Origin: an uncultured Acidimicrobiales bacterium | GTDB lineage: Bacteria > Actinomycetota > Acidimicrobiia > Acidimicrobiales > CALAML01 | DNA: 39,133 bases | Direction of reading: 5' to 3' | Assembly: GCA_937925845.1 (NCBI GenBank) | Contig: CALAML010000116.1 | Location: 1 to 39,133, forward strand | Shown: piece by piece, positions 7,774 through 16,839 of the stretch | Layout of the letters: the number at the start of each line of letters is the position of its first letter | Position numbering within the stretch: the stretch's first letter is position 1 | Notes under the pieces: generated by a model | Database searches by the model: none | Seen by the model: the letters and a program-made list of their open reading frames with translations, nothing else | What the model was told of the DNA's origin: nothing | Made by a program: the position numbers and the translations under genes

Positions 7774-8547
7774 TCAGGCTCCGGTTTTCGCTTTCATGGC
7801 GCCGATGGTGCTCAACAGGATCCGGGCATCGGTGCGGGCCGAGACCTCATCGAGGTATTCCACGTCGAGGTGCATGTTCTTGTGAAGCAGCTCGTGGCGG
7901 AATTCTGAGATCTGCCAGGCACCGGTGATGCCGGGCTTCACCAGGTGGCGGTTGTGGTCCCACAGGTCATACTGGTCAGCGACCGTGCACAGCTCCGGTC
8001 GGGGTCCGATCAGGCTCATGTGGCCCAGCGCCACGTTGATCAGCTGCGGGAGTTCGTCGACGCTGGTGCGGCGCAGCATGCGACCGAAGGGCGAGTGCCG
8101 GGGATCGTCGTCGCTCTTGTGTACCCGTCGGCGGTCGACGCCGGCGAAGGGGCCGGAGACGGTGCGGCGCTCAGGGTCCATGGAGCGGAACTTGATGATG
8201 TTGAAGGTTTTGCCACCACGGCCAACTCGGGGCTGGCGGTAGATCACGCCGGGGCCAAGCTTGAAGCGAACTGCGACGGCGACCGCAAGAAGGAGTGGCG
8301 AGAGCACCACCAGTGCGGAGATGGCGGCGATCCGATCGAAGCAGGGCTTGACGAGTCGTACATAGAGCGAGTCGACCCGCTCATAGGAGGCCGCCGGCGG
8401 TGGATCTTCCACCAGTCGAAGGCCCGCTGGCGCCGTGGTTTCGGGCAAGGGATGGAGTGGCTGCACGGGAGAGTGCTGCGCTTGGGGGTTGATCATCGGA
8501 GTTCGGACCTCATCGGTCACCTGATAGTCGCGCTGGTCGGTCGTCAT
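7774..8547 (-). CDS. Bacterial sugar transferase (undecaprenyl-phosphate glycosyl-1-phosphate transferase type)
   Basis: 257 residues from the ATG at 8547. This family (PF02397) loads the first sugar-1-phosphate onto undecaprenyl phosphate at the inner face of the membrane for exopolysaccharide or glycan synthesis. Visible features are one hydrophobic segment (IAAISALVVLSPLLLAVAVAV), then the catalytic core with PGVIYRQPRVGRGGKTFNI, IKFRSM, GRMLRRTSVDELPQLINV and MSLIGPRPE, then ITGAWQISEFRH. It lacks the extra N-terminal membrane helices of WcaJ-like enzymes, so it is the short PglC-like core. A disordered, Pro-rich N-terminus of about 60 residues is unusual. The frame runs open to 8844, but the upstream part has no family similarity that I can see. 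No other glycan genes are adjacent. Confidence 0.87.
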   Translation of the reverse strand: MTTDQRDYQVTDEVRTPMINPQAQHSPVQPLHPLPETTAPAGLRLVEDPPPAASYERVDSLYVRLVKPCFDRIAAISALVVLSPLLLAVAVAVRFKLGPGVIYRQPRVGRGGKTFNIIKFRSMDPERRTVSGPFAGVDRRRVHKSDDDPRHSPFGRMLRRTSVDELPQLINVALGHMSLIGPRPELCTVADQYDLWDHNRHLVKPGITGAWQISEFRHELLHKNMHLDVEYLDEVSARTDARILLSTIGAMKAKTGA

Positions 8548-9093
8548 TGTTGTTCGCCTGACCCCAAGATCAACTGAGTCATACCACCCATGGGGCGGCA
8601 ACAAAGGGGAATCGGGCCTGATCCCCTTGTTCTCCAGTTGGCAAGTTTGTGCACCGACACACTCCGAATGGCGGGCTACTCCGACGGTTTGGGCGAGAAT
8701 CCAGCCCTTCGACCAAGCCGAGGAAGCAACGTGAATTGGTAAAGGCGATCGCCTTCTGTGGCGCCGAAAATTGCGAGCCAAAGCAACGCAGCGTGGGCCA
8801 GCGGCCACCGTAGTCGGCGGACAGCCTGCCGTTGGGGATGGCACGAGATTTTCCGAGAGATATGAGACCTACCGAGGAATGTTCGAAGTTTGGCGGCTGG
8901 GCTCGGGGTCCGAGAGGGGCGGGGCGGTTGCCGGGGCTGACCGGTTCGAGCTGTGGCACTCTGTCGGCGGGGGAACAGATCGCCGTTCTGAACCTCGCTA
9001 TGTTTTGAACATCAACCATGCCGGGGGGCGACATCTCGCCGTCCGGCCAATCACACGGTCCATCGTGGTCCGTTTTAAGGGAAGGCAACACAT
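8548..9093. other. 546-bp intergenic region between divergent genes
   Basis: No convincing gene. It contains an imperfect hairpin, ACAAAGGGGA (8601-8610) with TCCCCTTGT (8622-8630, one bulged A), in the likely 5' leader of the sugar transferase. A TATGTT -10 candidate lies at 8999-9004, giving a leader of about 80 nt to the AIM24 gene, and AAGGGAAGG (9077-9085) is that gene's Shine-Dalgarno site. I could not match the leader to a known riboswitch class. Confidence 0.5.
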
Positions 9094-9825
9094 ATGGCAG
9101 TTCACGGTGAACTCGGAAAATACAACGAGATTCAGGGTGCGGAGTACCAATTCTCGCTCCAGAACTCGAAACTACTGAAGGTCGACCTTCGCCATGGTCC
9201 GGTTGAAGCCAAAACCGGCGCCATGGTCGCGTATCAGGGTGATGCCACCTTTGAGAACAAGGGCTCAGGTGGCATGAGCAAGATGCTCAAGAAGGCCGCG
9301 ACCGGCGAGGGCGTCGACATGATGCACGTCGAGGGCAGTGGAGAGGTGTTTCTCGCCGACCAGGCCCACGATGTGTTGAGCCTCTATCTCGAAAACGACA
9401 TGATCAGCGTGAGCGGCAACAACATCCTGGCCTTTTCGTCCACCATCCAGTGGGACATCAAGTCGGTGGGCGGCGGTATGGCTGGTCTCGCCGCCGGTGG
9501 CCTCTTTAACGTGGTGCTCCAGGGCACCGGCTTCGTGGCCGTGACCACCGATGGCCCGCCGGTGCTGCTTGATGTGGCCAGCGCACCGACCTTCGCTGAC
9601 CCCCAGGCCGCGGTGATGTGGTCGGCCGGGGTAACCATGTCGATCAAGAAAGACACCACCGGCGGCCTCAAGTCGCTGGCCCGGGGCGGATCAGGCGAAA
9701 CCATCCAGATGGGCTTCGGTGGCGAAGGCTTTGTGTTGGTCCAGCCATCTGAAGGCCACGTCTTTGGTGCTGGGGGCGGTGGCAGCACCGGCGGCGGCAT
9801 GCTCGGTCAGGTGCTCGGCGGCTAG
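9094..9825 (+). CDS. AIM24 / TIGR00266 family protein
   Basis: 243 residues. The family folds as a beta-prism (tryptophan RNA-binding attenuator-like in AIM24); its bacterial role is unclear. Typical segments are AKTGAMVAYQGDATFENK, GEVFLADQAHDVLSLYLEND, GNNILAFSSTIQWDIK, GGLFNVVLQGTGFVAVTTDG and a C-terminal GETIQMGFGGEGFVLVQPSE. It ends in a Gly-rich tail (GAGGGGSTGGGMLGQVLGG), as many members do. No signal peptide or TM helix is visible. The ATG at 9094 has a strong Shine-Dalgarno AAGGGAAGG 8 nt upstream. It stands alone between long intergenic regions, so neighbours say little about its job. Confidence 0.85.
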   Translation: MAVHGELGKYNEIQGAEYQFSLQNSKLLKVDLRHGPVEAKTGAMVAYQGDATFENKGSGGMSKMLKKAATGEGVDMMHVEGSGEVFLADQAHDVLSLYLENDMISVSGNNILAFSSTIQWDIKSVGGGMAGLAAGGLFNVVLQGTGFVAVTTDGPPVLLDVASAPTFADPQAAVMWSAGVTMSIKKDTTGGLKSLARGGSGETIQMGFGGEGFVLVQPSEGHVFGAGGGGSTGGGMLGQVLGG

Positions 9826-9856
9826 TCAAAGCTGCGTTGTAGTCAGAGCTGCGTTT
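9823..9856 (+). repeat. 17-bp tandem duplication at a stop codon
   Basis: TAGTCAAAGCTGCGTTG (9823-9839) is followed directly by TAGTCAGAGCTGCGTTT (9840-9856), 15 of 17 bases identical. The first TAG is the stop codon of the AIM24-family gene, so the duplication supplies a second stop trinucleotide. It looks like a slippage or duplication event at the gene's 3' end. Confidence 0.85.
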
Positions 9857-10075
9857 GAAGGGTTCGACTCCGGTTGGTTTGGCGAGCCTGTGTCCGCGAT
9901 CACGATGCAGGCTCGCCCGAAGCCGCTCGCGCTGACGTCTCTTCCGCGGCGGCAGGCCGGATTTTGCCATCAAACCTAACGTCCATCTCAACGCTGCGTC
10001 GGCGCCCGCAGGCCCGGAAGGATCGTCCCCACTGGTGCGTTTGTGCTGAAGAGTTCCCGATCTGAGCCGACCACA

Positions 10076-10081
10076 TAGGGT
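10076..10081 (+). promoter_or_regulatory. Candidate -10 element for glutamate dehydrogenase gene
   Basis: TAGGGT lies 43 nt before the GTG start at 10125, predicting a leader of about 35 nt. No obvious -35 or operator is seen. Apart from the tandem duplication at its left end, the roughly 300-bp region from 9826 to 10124 shows no other gene or structure. Confidence 0.35.
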
Positions 10082-10124
10082 AGGGGCGGATCGAGGGCGC
10101 CGCTGACGAAGGGCCGGTTGACGA

Positions 10125-13100
10125 GTGGTCGAACACGACGAAGTGTCGAAGTTGTTGGAGGCTTGGGCCGCACAACCGGACCCGGCCGATAGCCCCCGCC
10201 GCGAGATCCTTGAGTTTGCCGAGGTGTTCCTCAAGGTTGCTGCCGGTAGTGACCTGAGCGCCCAGCCAGCCGATCGGGTTGCTGCCGCCATCGTTTCGTT
10301 GTTTGAACAGATGCGCCAGCGCCCTCTCGACCAAGCCCGGGTGCGGGTTGGCTCACTGGAGTTGGCGAATCCGGATAACGATGACGCTGGGACCAATCCA
10401 GCGGCCGGCACGGTGATCGACCTGGTCGTGGACGACTGCGACTACATCATCGAGTCGGTGCTGCTCACCCTTCGCCGCTTCGGCTGCAACGTGCAGTCGA
10501 TGATGAACGCGGTGGTCGGCGTCGCTCGCGACCCCCAGGGTGCGCTCGTCGATTTTGCCGCCGCCCCCGGCGCCGCCGCTCGGCCCGGCTCACCGGCTGC
10601 TGCCGGCGATCATCGTCGAGAGTCAGTGGTCCATATCGTGATCGACCCGATCGCTGATGCGGCCCGGCGAGGCGATCTTGAGCTTGCCCTCAGCCAGGCC
10701 CTCGATTCAGTGTTGGTGGTTTCGACTACTTGGCCCGAGATGCGCCAGCGGCTGTTGGCCGCAGCCGCGGCGCTGGCACCGAGTGATCCGCTCGGCGGTC
10801 AGCTGCTCACCTGGTTCGCCAAAGACAACTTTCTCTTCTTTGGCGCCTGCTCACCCGACCCCGATGTCGCCGACATCGGTCTGTGTGGTCTGTCGGACTG
10901 GAAGCCGCTGCCGCTGATCGAGCAGCCTCATCCTGGGGTGATGATCGTCGAGTCGAAGCGTCGGGCCACCGTGCATCGGGCTGCGCCGCTGATGCGCATT
11001 GTGGTGTGGATTCCAGACGACGGGACGGGATCGGGCGAACGCCGCGAGGAGTACTTCGGTCTGTTCCCGGCTCACGTGTACACCCTGCCGGTGGCTCGCT
11101 TACCGCTGGTGGGCGGTCGGGTCGACGAGGTGATCGAGCGGGCCGGGTTTGTGACCGGTGGCCACAACGAGCGTCACCTGCGTTCGTTGATGGAGAGCTA
11201 CCCGCGCGAGGAGCTCTTCCAGATCGATACCGACACCCTCTTCGAGCACTCGATCGGTCTTCTGAACCTTCAAGACACCGAGCGGGTCCGCATCTTCGCC
11301 CGCCAGTCCCGCAGTGGTCGATTCGTTTCGGTATTGGCGTTTGTGCCTCGCGACCGATTCGACACCCACACGCGGGTGGAGGTGGTGCAGGCCATCGCCG
11401 ACGCCTATGGATCGAGCGAACCAAACTTCGCCGTGCTCATGGGTGACGGGCCGTTCGCCCGACTGCACGTTCGGGCCCACGCCCCCGATGGCGAAGTGCT
11501 CAACGAAGTGGATGCCGCGCCGCTCGAGGCCGAGCTGACTGCGATCACCGAAGGTTGGGTCGACGGCGTGGGGCGGGCCCTGAAAGCACAACTGGGTTTC
11601 GGCCCGGGAGCAGCGCTCGCGAGCGAGTGGGCCGACGGGTTTCCCGAGGGCTACCGGTCGTGTCGCACCGCAGCTCAAACCGTGGTCGACATCGGCATCC
11701 TGACCGCACTCGATGAGGACGATCTGGCTATCGAGCTCTCCCAGCCTGGCATCGACGGGCTGATAGATGGGCTTGACGCCAGACCGGTTCCAAGTCCGGA
11801 TGCACCTCCGGGCACCGGGGAGGTCGCGGCTTCGGAGTCGCAGGCCGACCTTCGGGTTACCCTTTACCGCTCGGGTGGACCGCTTACGTTGTCGGCCATG
11901 CTCCCGCTGCTGCAGGACCTGGGCATGACCGTCCTCGACGAACACCCCTATGAACTGGTGTCGGCCAGCGGGGTTCGGCGGTGGATTTACGACGTCGGGG
12001 TTCGGGCCCGCAGCGGTGCGCCCAGCATCGCCGATCGGGAAAGCTTCGAGGCGGCCCTGCTTGCCGTGTGGCAGGGCGAGGCCGAAAGCGATGGCTTTGG
12101 TGCGCTCGTGCTCGGCGCGGGGATCAGTTGGCGCGATGTTGCCGTGCTCCGGGCTTATCGCCGGTATCTACGCCAGATCGGTTCCACCTTTTCCCAGATC
12201 TATTTCGAGCAGACGCTGTTGGGAAACCCCGACATCGTCACCCAACTGGTCGAGTACTTTCACACCCGCTTCGCCCCGCACTTCGAAGGTAGTGAGGCGG
12301 ACCGGGCTGCGGCGGAAACCGAGCTGGCCGCGGCCATCGACCGTTCGCTGGAGCGGATCGTGAGCCTCGATGAAGATCGGATGCTGCGCGGCTTCAAGAT
12401 GCTGATCGGCGCCACCGATCGCACCAACGCGTTTGTGCCCGAGGCCGAGACCCTGGCGTTCAAGCTCGACCCAGCCCGGATCGACGACCTGCCGTTGCCC
12501 GTCCCAGCCCACGAGATCTGGGTGTACGCACCCCGGGTCGAGGGTGTGCATCTCCGGGGTGGAGCGGTGGCGCGTGGTGGGCTGCGTCATTCCGATCGGC
12601 GTGAGGATTTTCGCACCGAAGTTCTGGGGCTGATGAAGGCCCAGCAGGTGAAGAACTCGGTGATTGTGCCGGTGGGTGCGAAGGGTGGGTTCGTGTGCCA
12701 CCAGCTACCAGAGAACGACCGGGCTGCAGCTCACGAAGAGGCGGTGGCGTGCTACCGGATGTTCATCGCCGGGCTACTCGATGTCACTGACAACATCGTC
12801 GCCGGCGAGGTGGTCCCTCCGGCTGGCGTGGTGCGTCACGACGGCGACGACCCGTACCTGGTGGTGGCCGCCGACAAGGGCACGGCCACCTTCAGCGACT
12901 TTGCCAACGAAGTATCGATGGCCCGGGGGTTCTGGCTGGGCGACGCCTTCGCCTCCGGCGGATCGACGGGCTATGACCACAAGGCGATGGGCATCACCGC
13001 TCGGGGCGCGTGGGAGTCGGTACGGCGTCATCTGTATGAACTCGGCATCGATTCACAACGGGACCCGGTTCGGGTGGTTGGCATCGGTGACATGTCGGGT

Positions 13101-15026
13101 GACGTCTTTGGTAACGGCATGCTGCTCAGCCCCACGATCGAGTTGGTGGCGGCGTTTGATCATCGTCACGTCTTTGTGGATCCCACCCCCGATCCGGTCA
13201 CCTCGGCTGCGGAGCGACAGCGCCTGTTCGACATGCCTCGGTCCTCGTGGCTGGACTACGATCCCAGCCTGATCAGCGCCGGTGGAGGGGTGTTTGACCG
13301 CGGGGCCAAGGCGGTGGATGTGGGGTCGAAGATGGCTGCGGCTCTGGGTATCGAGGCCGGCGAGATGACGCCCAACGAGTTGATGCGGGCCATCCTGCGT
13401 GCGCCGGTTGACCTCTTCTGGAACGGCGGCATCGGTACCTTCGTCAAGGCCAGTGATGAGACCCATCTTGAGGTTGGTGACCGAACCAACGACGGCATCC
13501 GGCTTGATGCCACCGAGCTTCGGGTCAAGGTGGTGGGTGAGGGCGGAAACCTCGGCCTGACCCAGCGGGCCCGCATCGAGTTCGCCATGCTGGGCGGTTC
13601 GATCAACACCGATGCCATCGACAACTCAGCCGGCGTCGACACCTCCGACCACGAGGTGAACCTGAAGGTGCTGCTGAACCAGGTGGTCGACCGCCAGCAG
13701 CTCACCGTCGACGCTCGCAACGAGCTACTGGCGTCGATGACCGACGAGGTGGCCGCCCAGGTGCTGGTCGACAATGTGGAACAGAACGTCGCTCTGTCGA
13801 TGGCCCATGCCAACTCCTTGTCGATGGCGGCGGTGCACCGCCGGATGATGGCTGTGCTGGAAGCCGATGCCAGCTTGATTCGGGAGGTTGAGTTTCTTCC
13901 GACCGACGAAGCTCTGGTGGAGCGGGCGCGTGACGGCCATGGACTCAGTCGGCCCGAGCTTGCGGTGCTGCTGGCCTATGAGAAGAACCGGCTGACCGAG
14001 CTGCTGACCGCTGATGATCTCGCTGGTGATCCGGCGTTCGCCGAGACCCTCGACGACTACTTTCCGGAACAGATCCCCGAGTCGCTGCGGGCCGCTATCG
14101 CCACCCATCCGTTGGCGTCGAACATCGTCGCCACCGCCGTGGTGAACCAGATGGTGAACCGCGCCGGTCTCACGATGGTGATGCGCTTGGTCCAAGAAAC
14201 CGGAGCGTCGGTTGCCGAGGTGGTGCGGGCCCACCGGGTGGCCTGGTTGGTCGGCGATATCGAGCGGGCCTGGCAGGAGTTGAGCGATCTGGCGCCGGGG
14301 GTGGCGGCCGAGACGCAGCTGAGAGGGTTCCTCGAACTGCGTCGTCTCGCCGAGCGGTCGACCCGCTGGGTGTTGCGCCACCGGAGCGATCTTTCCGATC
14401 CAGCGTCGTTGGCTGGGCAATTGCGTCCCGGGGTTGATGCGTTGGCCTCCGAGCTCCGGCCCAAGTTGCCGCCTCGCCAGCGCCAGCGCCTGGCCGCCGA
14501 CAGCCGGGCCTTCGTAGAAGCGGGCCTTCCCGCCGACCTGGCCGATCGGGTTGTGTGGGCGCCGATGGCGGTACCCACCCTCGATCAGGTCGACCTGGCG
14601 CTGAGTCGGTCGGTGGATCTGGCCGCGGTGGCCGAGGTGTGGAGCGGTGTTGGCGACCGGTTGCATCTGGACTGGCTCGATCGCCAAGTGACGGCGCTCG
14701 ACCGTTCCGACCACTGGATGGCTATGGCACGCACCGCCAGCCGCTCCGACGTGGCTACCGCCCGCCGAGAGTTGGTGGCTGCGGTGCTCGATGCTGGTGG
14801 CGACAGCTCGGGCGGCGAGGGCGCCGACGTCGACAACGGTGGTGGTGGAACGGTTGGTTTGGCCGCGGTAAAGGATTGGCTTGCTCGCAATCGCCCCCAT
14901 ACCGGCCGTTACGAATCGCTGGTCGCAGATCTGCGGGCGTCGGAGTCGGTCGAGCTTTCGCACATTACGGTGGCGGTCGGCGAGCTACGTGACGTGTTGG
15001 CCAAGGTCACCGGCGCCGCGGGGTAA
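10125..15026 (+). CDS. gdh: NAD-dependent glutamate dehydrogenase, large (about 180-kDa) type
   Basis: 1,633 residues, the expected size for the L-180 class (as in Mycobacterium and Streptomyces) that oxidises glutamate to 2-oxoglutarate and ammonia. Residues 1 to about 700 are the long N-terminal regulatory part with ACT-like segments. The catalytic domain carries RGGLRHSDRREDFRTEVLGL (from residue 817) and VPVGAKGGFV with the substrate-binding Lys853. The NAD-binding part includes VVGIGDMSGDVFGNGML, then FWNGGIGTFVKAS and VVGEGGNLGLTQRARIEFA. The helical C-terminal domain follows, with RPELAVLLAYEKN. The start is uncertain: the GTG at 10125 reads VEHDEVSKLLEAW and has no clear Shine-Dalgarno. 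The gene is intact. In relatives it is controlled by the FHA protein GarA/OdhI, which is not in the window. Confidence 0.95.
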   Translation: MVEHDEVSKLLEAWAAQPDPADSPRREILEFAEVFLKVAAGSDLSAQPADRVAAAIVSLFEQMRQRPLDQARVRVGSLELANPDNDDAGTNPAAGTVIDLVVDDCDYIIESVLLTLRRFGCNVQSMMNAVVGVARDPQGALVDFAAAPGAAARPGSPAAAGDHRRESVVHIVIDPIADAARRGDLELALSQALDSVLVVSTTWPEMRQRLLAAAAALAPSDPLGGQLLTWFAKDNFLFFGACSPDPDVADIGLCGLSDWKPLPLIEQPHPGVMIVESKRRATVHRAAPLMRIVVWIPDDGTGSGERREEYFGLFPAHVYTLPVARLPLVGGRVDEVIERAGFVTGGHNERHLRSLMESYPREELFQIDTDTLFEHSIGLLNLQDTERVRIFARQSRSGRFVSVLAFVPRDRFDTHTRVEVVQAIADAYGSSEPNFAVLMGDGPFARLHVRAHAPDGEVLNEVDAAPLEAELTAITEGWVDGVGRALKAQLGFGPGAALASEWADGFPEGYRSCRTAAQTVVDIGILTALDEDDLAIELSQPGIDGLIDGLDARPVPSPDAPPGTGEVAASESQADLRVTLYRSGGPLTLSAMLPLLQDLGMTVLDEHPYELVSASGVRRWIYDVGVRARSGAPSIADRESFEAALLAVWQGEAESDGFGALVLGAGISWRDVAVLRAYRRYLRQIGSTFSQIYFEQTLLGNPDIVTQLVEYFHTRFAPHFEGSEADRAAAETELAAAIDRSLERIVSLDEDRMLRGFKMLIGATDRTNAFVPEAETLAFKLDPARIDDLPLPVPAHEIWVYAPRVEGVHLRGGAVARGGLRHSDRREDFRTEVLGLMKAQQVKNSVIVPVGAKGGFVCHQLPENDRAAAHEEAVACYRMFIAGLLDVTDNIVAGEVVPPAGVVRHDGDDPYLVVAADKGTATFSDFANEVSMARGFWLGDAFASGGSTGYDHKAMGITARGAWESVRRHLYELGIDSQRDPVRVVGIGDMSGDVFGNGMLLSPTIELVAAFDHRHVFVDPTPDPVTSAAERQRLFDMPRSSWLDYDPSLISAGGGVFDRGAKAVDVGSKMAAALGIEAGEMTPNELMRAILRAPVDLFWNGGIGTFVKASDETHLEVGDRTNDGIRLDATELRVKVVGEGGNLGLTQRARIEFAMLGGSINTDAIDNSAGVDTSDHEVNLKVLLNQVVDRQQLTVDARNELLASMTDEVAAQVLVDNVEQNVALSMAHANSLSMAAVHRRMMAVLEADASLIREVEFLPTDEALVERARDGHGLSRPELAVLLAYEKNRLTELLTADDLAGDPAFAETLDDYFPEQIPESLRAAIATHPLASNIVATAVVNQMVNRAGLTMVMRLVQETGASVAEVVRAHRVAWLVGDIERAWQELSDLAPGVAAETQLRGFLELRRLAERSTRWVLRHRSDLSDPASLAGQLRPGVDALASELRPKLPPRQRQRLAADSRAFVEAGLPADLADRVVWAPMAVPTLDQVDLALSRSVDLAAVAEVWSGVGDRLHLDWLDRQVTALDRSDHWMAMARTASRSDVATARRELVAAVLDAGGDSSGGEGADVDNGGGGTVGLAAVKDWLARNRPHTGRYESLVADLRASESVELSHITVAVGELRDVLAKVTGAAG

Positions 15027-15031
15027 GCCCC
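15020..15031. terminator. Small hairpin around the gdh stop codon
   Basis: GGGG (15020-15023), loop TAAG containing the stop TAA, CCCC (15028-15031). Only 4 bp, with no U-tract, so a weak terminator at best. It is recorded because other stops in the window also lie inside hairpins. Confidence 0.25.
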
Positions 15032-15051
15032 AAATCGGTGCGCCCGGCCGC

Positions 15052-15057
15052 TAACCT
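15052..15057 (+). promoter_or_regulatory. -10 element (TAACCT) for leaderless transcript
   Basis: TAACCT is followed by 8 nt and then GTG at 15066. It lies in the 39-nt gap after gdh, so the DUF3097 gene probably has its own leaderless promoter. Confidence 0.5.
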
Positions 15058-15065
15058 CGCCGGTC

Positions 15066-15890
15066 GTGCAGGGAGATGGAATCCTCGGCGGCCCGATCGA
15101 TCTTGACGGTTCGCGCTTTCAGAAAAAAGAGTTCCCGAAGGTGCCGGCGGAGCGAGGCCTGGTCGTCGAGTACTTGGCTGAGCAGCTGGCGGGCGCCATC
15201 GTGCGGTTCTCACCGCGGGAGGTGGTCCTACGGGACCGCCACGGCCGCGATCACAAGTATCCGCCCACCGAAGGTTCGTTCGCCATCGATGGGCGTCGCA
15301 TCTCGCTGGTGCCGGCACCAAAGGCGGTCGACACCGCACCGTCGCGAACCGCGTCGGGCTCGATCGCGGTGGCCGACGTTGGGGCCCGAATGGCCCGGGC
15401 TAGCCGGATCTACGTCGAGGGCATCCATGATGCGGAGCTGCTGGAGAAGGTGTGGGGCGATGATCTACGCATCGAGGGTGTGGTGGTGGAACAGATGGAG
15501 GGTATGGACGATCTGAACCAGCTGGTCCGCCAGTTTCAGCCCCGTGACGGTCGCCGGCTCGGGGTACTGCTGGATCATCTGGTTCCGGGCACAAAGGAGT
15601 CTCGAATCGCCGCCGAGGTCGACCATCCCGACGTGTTGATCACCGGTCATCCCTATGTGGATATTTGGGAGGCGATCAAACCGCAGGTGGCGGGAGTCGA
15701 TGCCTGGCCCCAGGTTCCGATGGGCACCGACTGGAAGTCGGGGGTGCTTGAACAACTCGGCATTCACGAACACCCGGGCGTGTTCTGGAAACAGTTGCTC
15801 TCACGGGTGAATTCGTTCCGAGATCTTGAAACGCCCTTGATCGGTGCCGTCGAGGAGCTCATCGACTTCGTGGCTCCACCTGATGGTTGA
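15066..15890 (+). CDS. DUF3097 family protein
   Basis: 274 residues, full length for this actinobacterial family of unknown function. Diagnostic stretches are KVPAERGLVVEYL near residue 30, RTASGSIAVADVGARMARAS, RIYVEGIHDAELLEKVWGDD, RIEGVVVEQMEGMDDL, RLGVLLDHLVPGTKESRIA and VLITGHPYVDIWEAIKP. The pattern of acidic residues in IYVEGIHDAELLEKVWG and GVLLDHLVPG recalls a Toprim-like nuclease or primase fold; that is my inference, not an established function. No signal peptide or TM helix. Start GTG 15066 is supported by TAACCT 8 nt upstream. It follows gdh by 39 nt on the same strand. Confidence 0.88.
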   Translation: MQGDGILGGPIDLDGSRFQKKEFPKVPAERGLVVEYLAEQLAGAIVRFSPREVVLRDRHGRDHKYPPTEGSFAIDGRRISLVPAPKAVDTAPSRTASGSIAVADVGARMARASRIYVEGIHDAELLEKVWGDDLRIEGVVVEQMEGMDDLNQLVRQFQPRDGRRLGVLLDHLVPGTKESRIAAEVDHPDVLITGHPYVDIWEAIKPQVAGVDAWPQVPMGTDWKSGVLEQLGIHEHPGVFWKQLLSRVNSFRDLETPLIGAVEELIDFVAPPDG

Positions 15891-15947
15891 GCTGACCTGA
15901 GCGCGTCGGCTCGGCCCCAGACCGACGCCCCAGTGCAGAGTCTGGGC

Positions 15948-15953
15948 TAGCGT
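15948..15953 (+). promoter_or_regulatory. -10 element (TAGCGT) for leaderless transcript
   Basis: TAGCGT is followed by TGGGAC and the ATG at 15960, a 6-nt gap with no Shine-Dalgarno site. Confidence 0.55.
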
Positions 15954-15959
15954 TGGGAC

Positions 15960-16790
15960 ATGTCAGATCGCGTGGTTGTAGAGATATCCGATGATGGTGT
16001 GGCCGATGTTCGTTTGAACCGGCCCGACAAGATGAACGCCGTCGACCGCGACATGTTCGCCGCGCTCGTCGACACCTCGGCGGCGCTGGCGGAGGACCGC
16101 CGCGTGCGGGCGGTGGTCCTGTCTGGTGAGGGTCGGGCATTCTGTGCCGGCCTCGATCTGGGCAGCTTCGGGGCCATGGCCGACGCGGCGGAAGCAACCG
16201 ACGGTTCGGGTGGGTCCGGCAGCACGGAGATCACCGATGTGGCCGACGGGGCGATCACCCACCACGGCCAGCAGGCGGTCTACGGCTTCACTGAGCTGGC
16301 GGTCCCGGTGATCGTTGCCGTTCACGGCGTGGCTCTCGGTGCCGGTATTCAGCTGGCCCTGGGTGGCGACATTCGCTTCATCGCTCCCGACGCCAAGATG
16401 TCGGTGCTCGAGATCCGCTGGGGGCTGATCCCCGACATGACCGGCACCCGCCGGTTGGTGGAGCTTGTCGGCCTCGATCGGGCCAAGGAGATGACTTGGA
16501 CCGGTCGCATGGTTGAGGGGCCCGAAGCGGTGGAGATGGGGTTGGCGACCCGTCTGGCCGATGATCCCCGTGCCGCCGCGCTGGAGTTGGCGGCCGAGAT
16601 CGCTCAGAAGTCGCCGGATGCGGTGGTTGCGGCCAAGCGCCTTTTTGCCGTGTCGGCGCAGGTCGACGACGCCACCGGCTTTGCCAGCGAGCGGCGTGAG
16701 ATCGGCGCACTGATCGGGTCGCCCAACCAGGTGGAGTCGATCAAGGCTTACTTCGAGAAGCGGGCTCCCGACTTCGCCGACCGCTCGTAA
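15960..16790 (+). CDS. Crotonase / enoyl-CoA hydratase family protein
   Basis: 276 residues with the crotonase fold that binds acyl-CoA and stabilises an enolate. It has LNRPDKMNAVDRDMF near the start, the first oxyanion-hole segment GEGRAFCAGLDLGSFG, and the second, VHGVALGAGIQLALGGDIRF. The following segment, SVLEIRWGLIPDMTGTRRLVELVG, has Glu and Asp where hydratases and dienoyl-CoA isomerases carry catalytic acids, so hydratase and isomerase activities are both possible. A Gly/Ser-rich insertion (DAAEATDGSGGSGSTEITD) after the first oxyanion motif is slightly unusual. Start ATG 15960 is supported by the leaderless -10. It is convergent with the next gene across a perfect hairpin. Confidence 0.87.
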   Translation: MSDRVVVEISDDGVADVRLNRPDKMNAVDRDMFAALVDTSAALAEDRRVRAVVLSGEGRAFCAGLDLGSFGAMADAAEATDGSGGSGSTEITDVADGAITHHGQQAVYGFTELAVPVIVAVHGVALGAGIQLALGGDIRFIAPDAKMSVLEIRWGLIPDMTGTRRLVELVGLDRAKEMTWTGRMVEGPEAVEMGLATRLADDPRAAALELAAEIAQKSPDAVVAAKRLFAVSAQVDDATGFASERREIGALIGSPNQVESIKAYFEKRAPDFADRS

Positions 16791-16792
16791 GA

Positions 16793-16811
16793 GACCCAAA
16801 AAGGTTGGGTC
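16793..16811. terminator. Bidirectional stem-loop
   Basis: GACCCAA (16793-16799) pairs perfectly with TTGGGTC (16805-16811), loop AAAGG. It begins 2 nt after the crotonase stop and lies 28 nt from the 3' end of the convergent gene. There is no U-tract on the plus side. Confidence 0.55.
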
Positions 16812-16839
16812 GCTTGGGGCCGGCCCGAAACCCCCAGCT

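Noticed and set aside
8548-8760. Possible riboswitch (c-di-GMP, c-di-AMP or cobalamin) before the sugar transferase
   Set aside because: Only one imperfect hairpin is visible and none of the conserved core motifs of those classes was found. A covariance-model search would settle it.
8771-9178. 135-codon frame in the intergenic region before the AIM24 gene
   Set aside because: It overlaps the AIM24 start, lacks a ribosome site, and has Arg/Gly/Ser-rich composition without a domain.
13725-14963. 412-codon open frame antisense to gdh
   Set aside because: It lies wholly opposite the helical C-terminal domain of glutamate dehydrogenase, has no recognisable domain and reflects the lack of stops in high-GC DNA.
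15963-16799. 278-codon frame opposite the crotonase gene
   Set aside because: Almost exact mirror of a well-supported gene, with no domain and His/Gly/Arg-rich composition typical of shadow frames.
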